DNA of 64,000 bases, taken from Rhineura floridana. Its lineage: Eukaryota > Chordata > Lepidosauria > Squamata > Rhineuridae. The notes beneath the pieces were generated by a model. That model was not told the DNA's origin. It saw only the letters and a program-made list of their open reading frames with translations, and made no database searches. Positions 21,963 through 33,730 of this stretch are shown here, piece by piece. The stretch lies in assembly GCF_030035675.1 (NCBI RefSeq), contig NC_084480.1:251965981-252029980 (forward strand), read 5' to 3'. Within the stretch, counting starts at the first letter, position 1, and every line of letters starts with the position of its first letter. A program made the position numbers and the translations under genes.

Positions 21963-21984
21963 AGAAAAAATTAATTGCAGTGTT

Positions 21985-23683
21985 GGGTTATTTTAACATT
22001 CTATAAAAATGTAACTCAGCTAACAGCTCAAACTACTGTTAGCATTACTGAGAACAGGTCACCAAAGATGAGTAGTCACTACTGAGCCCCATTGAAACTT
22101 ACGTGATACGACATGCAGCCAGAATCTATGCATGTTAGGCAGAAATCTGAGTTCCATAAGATTTACTCCCAAGTAAATGAGCTCAGGGATTGCAGTTTTA
22201 GCAAGATTTCATCTCTGTCTGACAGGCTTGCAATCTGTTATCTTTAATGGCACGTGGGGGGGCAGACAATTCCTGGTGAGCAACAGTTGAATATTTAGTC
22301 AGTTATTGATTAAAGTGTTGAGACATGGGTCTAGTTCTCAGCCATATGATAAGCCTGTTACTTAAGCCTGTTACTGACAAAAGTGTGCACAAATTCCACA
22401 CTGTCAATGGAAGCCAATGCATTTCTAGTTGGACTGAAGTTCCACTTTGTTCAATGAGGCTTACTAGCAGGTAAGTGTGCATGCCTGAGAGTGAACCCTA
22501 CTGAACTGAAAGGGGCTTACTCTGAATAAACATGCATAAAATTGTGCTGTCAATGTAGTATTTCTCCCCAAAGACACACACTTTCTAAGTCACATGTTTT
22601 GTCACATCACTGACAACTAAGTGGTAAAAACAAGGGGGAAATTAAAAAAGAGACTAATGATGATCAGATCAGCATACATTCCACATGGATTATGAATCAG
22701 ACATACTAATTCAGCACAGCTATCATTCAACAGATCCTTCTACCTGGAAGTGTCCACTAAGAGACAAGAGTGGCAGATAGAGCTATCCAGAGTTGCATAA
22801 TATCTTCAGTCCTTTTCCATCAGAGATTCCTGGGCCAAGCAGCCCAGGAGATCCATAAGTGGATTTCCCAGTGTCCTTTTCCAAAAGACAGCTGCAGTTT
22901 GGACCAAGGGAGGGTGGAGGTTACCCTTTCCCCATTGTGCCAATTTCCTGATGCCAATCACACACACTGCAGCTGCTGTTAGCTGCGGAGGGCATATGGT
23001 ACAAATATGAGTGACTGTGTTTTCCCCTCTGCAGCTAAAAAACGCAGGGGGCAAACAATATGCATTGGTGAATAAGAGGAACAGAATACCCCTACAAACA
23101 CACCACACGTATACCATTTCCCTGGCTCAAAGTGGAAAAGAAAAAGATGTTTGGAGAGCCAATCACAGATTTTATGTGTGGTTAGTCTGGCCCTATGTTA
23201 GCCAACCAGCACAAATCAGGCATTACTAAAGGCTTACGAAGCCTTGTTGTGTCAGATGCTGTAGTTTAGCTTATATTTCTCTAGATGCCTCTTGGACAAA
23301 GAGGAGCAGAGCAATAATTTGCATTCTTTGGGGTTTCTTTTTTTTCCCCAAGACTGGTTTAAGATAAATTAGACCAAGTCAAACAATCACGCCGCCAAGT
23401 TCCTCAGTCTCAATGCAAATTTCTCAGTCACATTATCCTTTCTTCTTCCTAATTTGTGCCACTAGATGGCATAATTATCATGCTTGCAGGAGTTACTACT
23501 CATGATACCAGAGGTGGACTTGTGGCTAATAGCCTATGCAATTGGCAGTATGCAGCTATATGTAAGAAACACTGGTTTTGAAAGTGAAAAGGGGTGGCGA
23601 ACAATGACACTATCAGTATGTTTGCACTAGGTTTGCAACCTTTAGCAGTATGACAAAATAAAATAAAAAGCAGGAGCTGCCCC
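21985..23683. other. Spacer with no recognised gene
   Basis: I see only short pieces of the squamate palindromic motif (near 22140-22200 and 22430-22540) and otherwise apparently unique AT-rich sequence. Open frames here are short and without recognisable domains. Confidence 0.5.
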
Positions 23684-23930
23684 GTTGTTGTTGGTTGTTA
23701 TATGCCTTCAAGTCGATTACGACTTATGGCTGCCCTATGAATCTTTTTTGATATATTCATAGGGTTTTCATGGTAAGAGGTATTCAGAAGTGGTTTACCA
23801 TTGCCTTCCTCCAAGCCTACGGCACAGTATTCCCAGGCAGTCTCCCATCCAAGTACTAACCAGGCCTGACCCTGCTTAGCTTACGAGATCAGACGAGATT
23901 GGGCATGTTCAGGATAGTATGGCTGTAGGC
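23684..23930 (-). repeat. 5S rRNA-derived SINE with BovB-like tail
   Basis: The reverse complement opens with a 5S rRNA-like sequence: GCCTACAGCCATACT, CTCGTCTGATCTCG, AAGCTAAGCAGGGTC, GTTAGTACTTGGATGGGAGA and CTGCCTGGGAATACTG. Then come AGGAAGGCAATGGTAAACCA and a BovB-type tail (AAGTCGTAATCGACTTGAAG, ending in the complement of AACAACAAC). The internal 5S promoter boxes are still recognisable. It is a retroposed SINE, not a functional 5S gene. Confidence 0.88.
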
Positions 23931-24089
23931 ACCCCATTCTAAAAACATCATAAAAGTAAACACCTGAAGCAAGTAATGAACTACCTTCTAACCCTGAGCC
24001 AGCCCTGGAAACATCTTTTCTACTTAGACTGGGAGGTTAAACACACACATACACTCACCTTTCAAGACGCTGAGGTTTGATGAATACTT

Positions 24090-24122
24090 AAATCTCAGCA
24101 TCAAATCACGATGCTGAGATTT
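24090..24122. repeat. Perfect 12-bp inverted repeat
   Basis: AAATCTCAGCAT and ATGCTGAGATTT are separated by a 9-base loop. No T-run or gene context suggests a terminator or hairpin RNA. It may be chance or a tiny fold-back repeat. Confidence 0.5.
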
Positions 24123-24161
24123 GAGATTTATATACTCTGGGAAAGTTCAGTTCTTAGACAT

Positions 24162-24344
24162 AAGGAAGGCCCATAGCTCAATGGCAGAGCATCTGCTTTG
24201 CATGCAAAAGGTTCTACATTCAAACCCTAGCATCTCCAGATAGGAAGAAGAGTCTGCCTGAAACCCTGGAGAGCTGCTGCAAGTCAGTGCAAACAGTACT
24301 GAGCTAGTTGGACCAATGATATGCATAAGGCAGCTTCCTGTGTT
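24162..24344 (+). repeat. tRNA-derived SINE
   Basis: CATAGCTCAATGGCAGAGCA is the A-box region and a CATTCAAACCC box B follows. The 3' end reads GAGCTAGTTGGACCAATG and AAGGCAGCTTCCTGTGTTCC. It is the same family as 10545. Confidence 0.78.
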
Positions 24345-24744
24345 CCAGTGAGATGGTATTCTCACGTGTAAAACGCAACAGGAGCTGTGGTGGACCTGTG
24401 TTTGCCAGGCCTCCTGTGAGCCTTTCTGCAGAAGCAATTAATGTGTGCATGTTTCTCATTTATTGTGCACGTCTCCTGTAAAGGCTGAGCTTCTGTTCTA
24501 TCAGATCTTCCCAGCTCCTTACTAAAACAATATTTGGGGGTCCTGCAAGTACCCTGTTTATTTAGCATTCATCCCGATTTGCTTGCACAAAGCTTATGTT
24601 GTAGTTAGACTATGTCCGGTCTTTTTGGGCATTCATTCTGTTTATGGGACGGTTATACAACAATGACCTTTCACACATATGCAATATACTTTGCTAGTCA
24701 GCCCTGCAGCCAGGCAACTAAGAATAATACTCAAATGCACAGGT

Positions 24745-25020
24745 ATAGAATGGGGAATACCTGGCTTACCAATAGTACAAGAGAAAAGGATCTTGGGACT
24801 GTCATTTATCAGAAGCTGAACATGAGCTAAACAGTAGGGTGCAGTTGCAAACAAGGTTAATGCATTTTAAGGCTTTCCAATGCAATTTAATTTCCAAGTC
24901 ACAAGAAGTAATCATTCCTCATTATTTTGCACTGCACAGACCTTATATGGAGTACTGTGTCCAGTTCTAGGTGCCATACTTTAAGAAGCCAAATTGGAGA
25001 GGTGGAGGCATGGAAGATTT
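24745..25020 (+). mobile_element. CR1 LINE fragment, interrupted
   Basis: GGATCTTGGGACTGTCATTT, GAAGCTGAACATGAGC and GGAGTACTGTGTCCAGTTCT are CR1 reverse-transcriptase and downstream landmarks. The element appears to resume at about 26217-26310 (GAAGGAGCTGGGCATGTTTA). The 1.2 kb between would then be later insertions, including the palindrome at 25430 and an L2-like piece at about 25030-25135. Confidence 0.6.
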
Positions 25021-25429
25021 CTCTATTTAAGGCATTTATATCCTGCCCTTTAGCAAAAAAAAACCTCTCCAAGCAGCTTACAAAAATCAGTTCTAAGATG
25101 GTGCTTGCCCTCAAGCTCACAATCTAAAAAAACTACGAAAAGGGAATTGGAGGGAGGAGGGGAAAGCAAGCTCAAGCATTTGTTCTTAAAGTTACAGTTC
25201 TTATAACACAGTCAACTAGTTTGTCTGTGCAGATACTGGCTGTCTAGCAGAGCCACTCCTTGACAATGTGCATGGTGGTTCTGGCTGTCTAGGCCTTGGT
25301 AAACAGCAGCAGCCCCTCCCCTGAAGCACTCTCCCCCCCTATCAGATCCATAAGTAACATTGGTGACGGTGTCCAAGCCAGGAAGACAAGGCAGCTCCTG
25401 CTACACAGTTCTTCCCTCAGATGGCTGTA

Positions 25430-25763
25430 GGGTTGCCAGGTTCCTGGCCTGAGACTGATCCTGTATCTTTAGGAGAAGAGAAAGTCAGCAAAGTGCAGGT
25501 GTTCTTGCAACCCTGTAATGGGAAAAACCACAAGGTGGAATTCTCCCTTCCCCCTGTACAACTTTTAAAGATAAAAAAGACCTCTTGGTTGCCAGGCCCA
25601 GCCTCCAAGAAGTCTTTTGTATCTTTAAAAGTTGTACAGGGGGAAGGGAGAATTCCACCTTGTGGTTTTTCCTATTACAGGGTTGCAAGAACACCTGCAC
25701 TTGGCTGACTTTCTCTTCTCCTAAAGATACAGGATCAGTCTCAGGCCTTGAACCTGGCAACCC
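25430..25763. mobile_element. 334-bp near-perfect palindromic MITE, copy 1
   Basis: Ends GGGTTGCCAGGTTC and GAACCTGGCAACCC are inverted, and the two halves are nearly perfect reverse complements. TA dinucleotides flank both ends (25428-25429, 25764-25765), suggesting a TA target duplication. Mirror-image open frames on both strands come from the palindrome. A 334-bp sister lies at 27369. Confidence 0.85.
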
Positions 25764-27215
25764 TACCATGGCACCATAGCCCAACTCACCCATACAGGCA
25801 GTGCAGGGCTAATAAACTCACCCGCACATCCCACCTACCTCTCCTGTCCCTGTGAATGAAATGTATGCTGTGAGCGCATGCCTATCATCAACCAAAATGG
25901 CAACAGGGGCATCAGCCCCTTAGGGAGCCTCTGCCACCATCTTGGTTGATGGCAGACATGTGTGCGCCGCATGCACATCATTCACAGCAGCAGAAAAGAT
26001 AGATGGGGTGTGCATGTGAGTTTATTGAAGCCCTCATTGACTGTAATGGGGGGGTGCATGGAAGCTGCACGATGCGTGGCAGAGTGGGAAGCTGATGCTG
26101 CCGTGGATCGCAGGAGTACTACCCTCCCACCCTAAGGAGGGGCCCTTCTGGATTTCAGGGGCCCTTGGCCAGGGCTTAACCTGGCCGCCCTTTGGCACTG
26201 GCCCTGCCCTTGTGTTTTTTTAAGGGTACGGAAAAGAAGTCCTGTTATGAGGATTGGATGAAGGAGCTGGGCATGTTTAGTCTGAAAAAGAGAAAACTAG
26301 GGACATAGAGTGATAATAGCCCAAATTCTCTGCAGCCCCAGAGTACTACATACAGATCCACGACTAACATCTTGATGGAAGCTTGGGCAGCCTGAGTTGG
26401 GCAGCTAGCACTGTATGAGAAACTCACTCAATGCTGCTAGGCCAGCAGAGGCCCAATATTCAAAGATAAATTTGATCTTACTTGGATGCCCTTCCTTCTG
26501 TGAGTTGGGAGAGAATCCCCACCACAAGCTCATGGGACCTTTGGAATGATCTCAATCCAAGGGTTAGTACTGAGGGCCAGTAGGAAGATGATAATTAGTC
26601 TGTGCTTAGCCCAGAGCATTCTGGAGCCATGGTTTGGATTTAAATGATGGATCCACCAAAAACATTACACACATTTCAGATTTAAACACTCTGAGAGCTC
26701 ACCCATCCTGTCTCACTAGCTTTAGGCAGGCAGCAAGTAGAGCACCATGCTTAGAGTTAGGCATGACCTGGTGGTCTTACTATCCTTTTTCAAAAAAGAG
26801 AGAAAAGCCATTTTATGTAACAGTCCCACAGGCAATGAACAGAGAAGTCAGGCAGGCTGCCAAAAAAGATTAATCTATCACAGTGGGAAAGTATGAGATG
26901 TTTATTAGAGAGGGGAAAACTGCAAACAGTAAATGAAATTTATAATTACTGAAAGGTACTGACTGCCAATCTAATTCAATTTATGAGCTGTTAATCTTCT
27001 TTGGCTGGCACTTAGGAACAGGCTTTCACATTGAAGCAGCAAGCTGGATTTATTAATTTATTTAGATTCTGCCCAATCCCTGGGGAAAAAAGCCTTTTAC
27101 AAGCATTCTACTAGACTGGGAGTCAATTACACAGCCCCACCCCAGCACTTACATTCTGTACATAATGTGGAGGAGGGGGCAAGGGGAGCAGGCAGAAGGG
27201 GGAGGGGAGGAAAAG

Positions 27216-27365
27216 GGCAGATTTGATCATTTGCATGCTTATTGAGTTCAGTGGTATTTACTCCCATGCAATCATGTTTGGATAGGTAAAACTGACGGAT
27301 GGAGGGACGGCTGGAGTGGTCAGGGGAGGAGGAAGAAAGAAGAGGAGAGGAAGAAGGGAGGAGGA
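27216..27365 (+). repeat. Single unit of the 45-kb purine-rich tandem repeat
   Basis: TTTGATCATTTGCATGCTTA, then ATTTACTCCCATGCAATCAT, GATAGGTAAAACTGAC and a GGAGGA-rich tract. It matches the units tandemly arrayed at 45.0-45.8 kb. Purine-rich sequence also precedes it (about 27165-27210). Confidence 0.7.
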
Positions 27366-27368
27366 ATA

Positions 27369-27702
27369 GGGTTGCCAGGTTCAAGGCCTGAGACTGATCC
27401 TGTATCTTTAGGAGAAGAGAAAGTCAGCCAAGTGCAGGTGTTCTTGCAACTCTGTAATGGGAAAAACCACAAGGTGGAATTCTCCCTCCCCCCTGCACAA
27501 CTTTTAAAGATACAGAAGACCTCTTGGTTGCCAGGCCTAGCCTCCAAGAGGTCTGTTGTATCTTTAAAAGTTGTGCAAGGGGAAGGGAGAATTCCACCTG
27601 GTGTTTTTTCCCATTACAGGGTTGCAAGAACACCTGCACTTGGCTGACTTTCTTTTCTCCTAAAGATACAGGATCAGTCTCAGGGATTGAACCTGGCAAC
27701 CC
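27369..27702. mobile_element. 334-bp near-perfect palindromic MITE, copy 2
   Basis: It has the same ends, length and arms as the 25430 copy, again flanked by TA (27367-27368 and 27703-27704). The two copies are 1.6 kb apart in the DSG2-TTR spacer and differ at scattered positions. Confidence 0.85.
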
Positions 27703-28097
27703 TAATCGGAACTGAGCAATGAACCCCATTCCTAGTGGGAGTCAGCGTCAGCTTCTCTCTGCAGCTCTTAATTGTTCGAGGTGGAATCCACAACTGACAG
27801 GAATAGCACCTGTATTCTTGTTAATTAACCAGCCATGTCACCAAAGCAAGGAAACCTTTAAGGGTGCCTCCAGGCTGTTGCCATTTTGCGGGAGGGATTC
27901 AAGTGCATATTGAAACTGTAGGTTTGTGCAAATAAAGTGGATTACCAAATGTAGACATCTATCTTTTTTTAAAATAGTTTTATTTGTGCATTTTCAGTAG
28001 TAAATACAAACATGAGGAATATCTGAAAGGAATAGCTTGAGACACTGTTAGTCAAATTATGTCACACTTTTTCAATTAAGGGGGGTTAAACAATCCC

Positions 28098-28255
28098 AGG
28101 GTATGGTCATAAGGCATATGAGACCACTACCTTGCTGAAGCTAAGCACGTCCGGGTCTGGTCAGTGCCTGGATGGGAGACCGCCTGAGAACTATATGTAT
28201 GCTGCCTTGGATTGCTTGATGAAAGAAAGACAGGGTATAAATGTAAGAAAAGAAA
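28098..28255 (+). repeat. 5S rRNA-derived SINE with a non-BovB tail
   Basis: CTGAAGCTAAGCACGTCCGG and GCCTGGATGGGAGACCGCCT are 5S rRNA A-box and C-box regions. The 3' part (GCTGCCTTGGATTGCTTGAT, GACAGGGTATAAATG) is unlike the BovB tail at 23684. This is therefore a second kind of 5S-headed SINE. Confidence 0.75.
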
Positions 28256-28377
28256 ATTAATAAATGCCACAGATAAGTCAATATCCATCTTTCTCTCTTC
28301 AACTACTCTCTCACTGTTGTGTGTGGAGTGGAAGATTTAAAAGTATCCAAAAGTGGTTTTAATGACACAATTTTTAT

Positions 28378-28440
28378 TTTTTTATTTATTTTATTTGATT
28401 TATATCCTGCCCTTCCTCCCTGCAGGAGCCCAGGGCGGCA
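28378..28440 (-). mobile_element. L2/CR1-type 3' tail fragment
   Basis: TTTTATTTGATTTATATCCTGCCCTTCCTCC-type sequence ends in CAGGAGCCCAGGGCGGC. It is the same short tail as at 55.26, 32.85 and 57.6 kb. Confidence 0.55.
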
Positions 28441-28904
28441 CTAAAAGAGAACTGCCATAAGGTATTGATAAACATGATCATTTTTCTGTCCTAATTGGCA
28501 TACCATGAAGCTGGAGCATTGTAGCAGACCCCTTCCCATGAGAAGCCCCCAGATAACTAAATGGGAAGGCTCTAGCCTATGATCAAAATGCATATTCTGG
28601 GTGTTCATCCAGTCTCCTCCTTTCTCCTCTCCCACTTATGTGTTTGAGAGAGGAGAGTATACAAAATCTCCTAGCACATGGCTAGTCCCTAGAGATCAAA
28701 TTGCCACCTTTCTGGCAGGGCTTGTGAGACTTTAACAACATGGCATACAGAAATTTAACCTGATGAAGCTCCCCTCCTCCCCCCACAATTCTATCTTCAT
28801 TTTGAGCCATTGTGTCCAGAACCTCTGCTATATTTTATCTCTACAATGAGGCTACTCAAATTGTCAGTGGTGTGCAATAAATACCAACAGCTTGGTTCCC
28901 AATA

Positions 28905-29815
28905 GAAAAGGGTGTGAGACCGAGGTGTATTTTATCACCCTATTTGTTTAATCTGTATGCAGAACATATCACACAGAAAGCGGGATTGGACCAAAATGAA
29001 GGAGGTGTGAAAACTGGAGGGAGAAATATCAATAATTTAAGATATGAATACCATACTATTAGCAGAAACCAGTAATGATTTGAAAAGAATGCTGATGAAA
29101 GTTAAAGAGGAAAACACAAAAGCAGGACTACAGCTGAACATCAAAAAGACTAAAGTAATGACAACAGAAGATTTATGTAACTTTAAAGTTGGCAATGAGG
29201 ACATTGAACTTGTCAAGGATTATCAATACCTCGGCACAGTCATTAACCCAAATGCAGACAATAGTCAAGAAATCAGAAGAAGGCTAGGACTGTGGAGGGC
29301 AGCTATGAGAGAACTAGAAAAGGTCCTCAAATGCAAAGATGTATCACTGAACACCAAAGTCAGGATCATTCAGACCATGGTATTCCCAATTTCTATGTAT
29401 GGATGTGAAAGTTGGACAGTGAAAAAAGTGGATAAGAGAAAAATCAACTCATTTGAAATGTGGTGTTGGAGGAGAGTTTTACACATACCATGGACTGCGA
29501 AAAAGACAAATAATTGGGTGTTAGAACAAATTAAACCAGAACTGTCACTAGAAGCTAAAATGATGAAACTGACGTTATCATACTTTGGACACATAATGAG
29601 AAGACAGGATTCACTAGAAAAGACAACAATGCTGCGAAAAACAGGAATAGAAAAAGAGGAAGGCCAAACAAGAGATGGACTGATTCCATAAAGGAAGCCA
29701 CAGACCTGAACTTACAAGATCTGAACAGGGTGGTTTAAACAGATGCTATTGGAGGTCACTGATTCATAGGGTCGCCATAAGTCATAATTGACTTGAAGGC
29801 ACATAACAACAACAA
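28905..29815 (+). mobile_element. RTE-BovB LINE, 3' truncated copy with reverse-transcriptase C-terminus
   Basis: An open frame at 29044-29691 encodes the end of the BovB reverse transcriptase: AGLQLNIKKTKVM, VKDYQYLGTVI, RIIQTMVFPISMYGCESWTV and WCWRRVLHIPWTAKKTN. Upstream, 28905-29040 still resembles the GVRQG to LRYADD region, but the frame is broken there and the catalytic YADD box is not intact. It ends in the BovB tail at CATAACAACAACAA. It is not active. Confidence 0.88.
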
Positions 29816-30374
29816 TGTGCATACACTTTGGGTATGAATACACGCACACTCCTGTGTAGTATGCGGACCACTTGCACATATATACATGATATATCATGTT
29901 TTGGGTGGATGCTTTATGAAAATGAGTATTGAGACCAAGACATCATAATGCAAAGGTGTATACAGAGCTACAGCTGTTGAGTGTGATTTATCTGAGTCTT
30001 CTCTTGCATAGCTTAGCAAATTGTGCCTATGGCTTTTAATGGAGTTCAGTGTTCATCAGCTTAACAGCACTATTTATACAAGGTTTAAAGAAGCATCTAG
30101 ATAAACTGCTCAAGTGCTAGCCAATAAAACATCCATTTCCACGTGGCTATTTGTAGTGGTTTTAAGCAGCAGAAAAGGACCTGAGATAGATCCATTGGCT
30201 AAGCAGTTTATAACCTTAACAAGAACAGCAAACAAGCAAAGTGCAAGTCTCAACACCTGAGCCCAAATTCACCATCCACAGTGTGTAAAGATGACTGTGG
30301 TCCAGTACAGTATAAGTCTGTTAATGATAATGAGAACCAGAACCAGTAGTTAATAAAGGCAATCAAAAAGTAAT

Positions 30375-30809
30375 ATTCACTAATAGGCAAAAAAAACCCT
30401 TGTGGTTTAAGAATATACCAATAGCCAGCAGATATTTCTATCAAACTTTAAAAAGCAGGGAAATTGGGCAGCTATAGTGAATGCACCAGGGGAGTAGGAG
30501 ACCTGACCTCCTTTCTGAGATATTGTACTGCCCTACAAATTTGTCAAAATGCAAACACAATTTGGGTTGGTCTTTTACAGTCCAATCCACGTCCTGTGTA
30601 GCTTGGAAGAATTTGGTACCAAATTTGTGTTTGCATTTTTACAAATTTGTAGGACAGTACAATATCTCAGAGAGGAGGTCAGGTCTCCTGCTCCCCTGGT
30701 GCATTCACTATAATTACCCAATTTCCCTGCTTTTTAAGTTTGACAGAAATATCTGTTGGCTATAGGTACGTTGTTACACTACAAGGGTTTTTTTTGCCTA
30801 TTAGTGAAT
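30375..30809. mobile_element. 435-bp palindromic element, ends ATTCACTAATAGGC
   Basis: The left arm starts ATTCACTAATAGGCAAAAAA and the right arm ends GCCTATTAGTGAAT. The arms are near-perfect inverted copies of over 200 bp meeting at about 30620 (GAATTTGGTACCAAATTTG). It is a deletion derivative of the larger element at 42848-44937, which has the same arms. Confidence 0.85.
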
Positions 30810-30964
30810 ATTAATAGTATGTCAGCATGGCCTAGTTGATATGACTGTGACATGGGTTCAACTCAATGCTCAGCTGTGAACACACTAGATGTCTGTAGAC
30901 TAATGTCAATCTTTTTGGATTTGGGTTGCACTTGGACATGTGTACAAGCCTCCCATACTTGGGT

Positions 30965-31090
30965 GTGTGTGTTATGTGCCTTCAACTGATGGTGACCCTA
31001 TGAATCAGTGACCTCCAATAAACCACCCTGTTCAGATCTTGTAAGTTCAGGTCTGTGGCTTCCTTTATGGAGTCAATCCATCTCTTGTTT
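30965..31090 (-). mobile_element. RTE-BovB 3' end fragment
   Basis: The + strand reads TTATGTGCCTTCAACTGATG, ATGAATCAGTGACCTCCAAT and CTTCCTTTATGGAGTCAATC. That is the reverse complement of the BovB C-terminus and tail seen at 1.7 and 29.7 kb. Confidence 0.75.
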
Positions 31091-31310
31091 GGAGGAAGAT
31101 CCCATACTTGGAAGCACTACACAATCATGGGATCCTGATTGTTGCAAAGCTTGTAAGCATCTTCACACAAATATGCTTATAAGCACCCCTCGGACCTTGC
31201 CACTGAACACAACAAAAGTTACAACTTTTGCATAAACTTGCATGGGATCATGCTATTACTTATGAGTCAATATTAGGCTCAGAAGAGTAGACTTGTGTGT
31301 ATTACAGTAT

Positions 31311-31864
31311 TGTTATGGGTTTGGGGATTGAGATAGATGAATTCTATGAGTCCCCTTCCAGACTCTGATTTGGAATCCTGCACCTGGAGGTGGGCTCTGC
31401 AGCTGAGAAACCTGCTCCTCTGGTCAAACGAGTCTCCTTTGTTAATCTAATAGAGTAGCCTGGTGGGCTAATGGGTCTGTCAAGTGCCCATAGGGAGATC
31501 CTATTGTTATTGAAATTCTTCAGGAGACTCTCCTTCCTCCTGGGGCCAAAGAAAAGTTTGTGTTTTTAGCTAGCTGAGGAAAGGCTGAGAACTGGAGACA
31601 ACCAGGGAGGCCTGTTCCCTGCACAATAGCACAATAGCTTCAGGATGCCTCATATAAGTCTTATGGAAAATCAAGATCTGTTGGACTGCTGATGCTTTGA
31701 ACCCCTCCATCTTTTGCTCAGGCTATGAATGTGTATAAATAAACCATATTTCATAAAGACACCATAGTCTCCGCTGACCTTCATTCCAAGGAAACCAAAC
31801 CCTGGACAAGCGCAGGGACCCCTGGAGATCTCTCACAGCTCAGAGATTGGGGTGGCATACAACA
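31311..31864 (+). mobile_element. Possible solitary LTR, fossil
   Basis: The 554-bp segment begins TGTTATGGG and ends CATACAACA, as LTRs begin TG and end CA. A TATA-like GTATAAATAAACC that also holds an AATAAA lies at about 31734. Downstream sequence has the look of an R-U5 region. I see no second LTR, no internal coding region and no clear target duplication. Family and age are undetermined. Confidence 0.4.
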
Positions 31865-32812
31865 ATATAATCTTATACATGCCTACTCAAATGTAAATGG
31901 TGTTTATCCAGGTGAGTGAGTACAGCACAGCAGCCTTCATCAAAGTTCTGATGCCTTCTTTACTTTGTGCCTTGAGGGCAACTTAAATAATCAAAACAAA
32001 AAAAAGTTTATAAATAATAAAAATTGCTAAGCTGTGACAAAAAGTGATGATTACTTTACTTTAGGGTTGTCAGACGCAAAAGAAGATCAGACCTACATCT
32101 TTCGTAGCTGTGTATGGAAGAGGGAATTTTAGCAGGTATAGCTTAAGCTACTGCTCCAATGTTCTGCTGGAATCTTAGAAATTAATCATACAAAATAATA
32201 ATTTAGGGAATCAATTGCAGCAAGAAAATGGCAAATAGGCTCACCCATGTGTTTGGGGATGTGGGAGTGAAGTGCATAGCAACCACAAAGTGGCTTTAAT
32301 GCAAACAAGAGAATTACCACCCCCACCCCCCAAAAAAAATCATTTCAAGAACAAAACTCACTTCCAGGGAGGTCCTGTTATTAGATTTTTTTAATTTTAA
32401 CTAGCAGCAGGTGGATTTCAGATGCTTTGGAATCCAGATAATCCACTAGGTGTTTGAATATTTGTGGATTATTTCCATAATGAATATTTCCATAAATGCC
32501 CCCTGCTTCCCACTATGAGTAAGCCTGACAACCCCCCCACACACACACACAAACTAATCCTTAGCTTTTGTCTGATTCTGAACAGGCCGCTGTTTTCATC
32601 ACAATTCCAGCTTCCTTTTGCAATCAATGGACTATGAATTGACTCCATAATCTAACTCCTGTTAGTAACTTGAGGGTTCCTTGCATGTATGGGAGCTCCA
32701 CATGTGGACCACAAGGGCTTTCCCATTCATCAGCAAGCCCAGAGCCACACATGCTATCCACTGCATGCACAGAGCTGTCCCTGCCTATGCACAAGCTTCA
32801 TATGTGCATTGG
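31865..32812. other. Spacer with no recognised gene
   Basis: I recognise neither coding exons nor a defined repeat here, apart from a CA run near 32535. The sequence is AT-rich and appears unique. Confidence 0.45.
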
Positions 32813-32895
32813 AACAACAACAACAACAACAATAATAATAATAATAATAAATTTATTTCATTTATATCCTGCCCTTCCTCCCAGTATGGAGGCTT
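32813..32895 (+). repeat. (AAC)n(AAT)n microsatellite joined to an L2-type tail
   Basis: About six AAC units pass into AAT units (to about 32851), then TTTATATCCTGCCCTTCCTC. The trinucleotide run probably grew from the A-rich end of a LINE or SINE tail. Confidence 0.8.
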
Positions 32896-32997
32896 GGTTT
32901 GAATATACAATGTATAGTTTGTTAAATTGCTCCATTGAGTTCCATGAGACTTAGGCATAACTGAACTACGTCAGATTTGTACTTGTATGCACAGCCT

Positions 32998-33730
32998 GAG
33001 TCACAGAAAAGAACCTCAGAGGCCATCTAATCCAATTTGCTGCCAATGTTGGGAATCCACTAATTGCAGCATCCTTGATAAGTGCCCATCCAGCCTCTGC
33101 TTAAAAATCTCTGATGAAGGCGATTCCACCAGGTGGTCTGTTCCACAGTCAAACAGCTCATACCATCAGGAAGTTCTTCTTAATGGTTAATCTAAATCCT
33201 TTTTTGAACCCATTTGTTAGGTCCTAACCTCTGTAGCAAATTTGCTCCATCATCCAAGTAACAGCCCTTCAAATATTTGAAGATGGCTATCATAGATTCT
33301 CTTAATCATCCCTTCTCCAGACTAAACTTGTTCAACCTTACCTCGTAGGACCCCTTTGTTACACTCATCTGTACACATTCCAGTTTGGCAATATCCTTAT
33401 TAAACAGTGGTGTCCAAAACTGGACACAGTACTCTAGAGGAAGTCTGACCAAAACAGAATATGCCAGTACCATTACTCCTCATGATATGGGCATGATATG
33501 CCTGTTGATGTAACCTAGAATTACATTAGCCTTTTTGCTGTCACATCCCCCTACTGGCTTATGTTTAGTTTATGGTCTACTAAAAACCCCAAATCCCCTT
33601 CATGTGTACCACTGTTAAGCTAGGTATCACCCACCCTGTAATTGTGGATTTGATTCTTCCTACATAAATGCAGAACTTTAAATTTATCCTAGTTGAAATT
33701 CATTTTGTTAATTTTGGCCAGTTAGGAAGA
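32998..33730 (-). mobile_element. CR1 LINE 3' fragment
   Basis: In reverse complement it encodes the decayed CR1 C-terminal region. Landmarks on the + strand are GTGGTCTGTTCCACAGTCAA, CAGGAAGTTCTTCTTAATGG, AATATTTGAAGATGGCTATC and CAAAACTGGACACAGTACTC. No long frame is left. Confidence 0.8.

Larger units (their letters stand above)
20144..21980 (+). other. DSG2: DSG2 3' untranslated region
   Basis: This follows the TAG stop and contains no second gene. It holds a squamate short palindromic repeat (20672-20766) and a truncated Sauria-type SINE head (about 21354-21425, with GCGGAGAGAGTGGTGGACTT). The end is inferred from an AATAAA at 21957-21962 in a context of poly-T upstream and AT-rich sequence downstream. 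An earlier AATAAA near 21618 could give a shorter form. Confidence 0.7.

Noticed and set aside
23684-23930. 5S ribosomal RNA gene
   Set aside because: The 5S-like part is diverged, incomplete at the 3' end and fused to a SINE tail.
24090-24122. Hairpin as a microRNA or terminator
   Set aside because: A 12-bp stem with a 9-base loop is too short for a microRNA precursor, and there is no transcript context.
29044-29691. A 215-residue host gene
   Set aside because: The protein is the BovB reverse-transcriptase C-terminus and ends in the BovB 3' tail.
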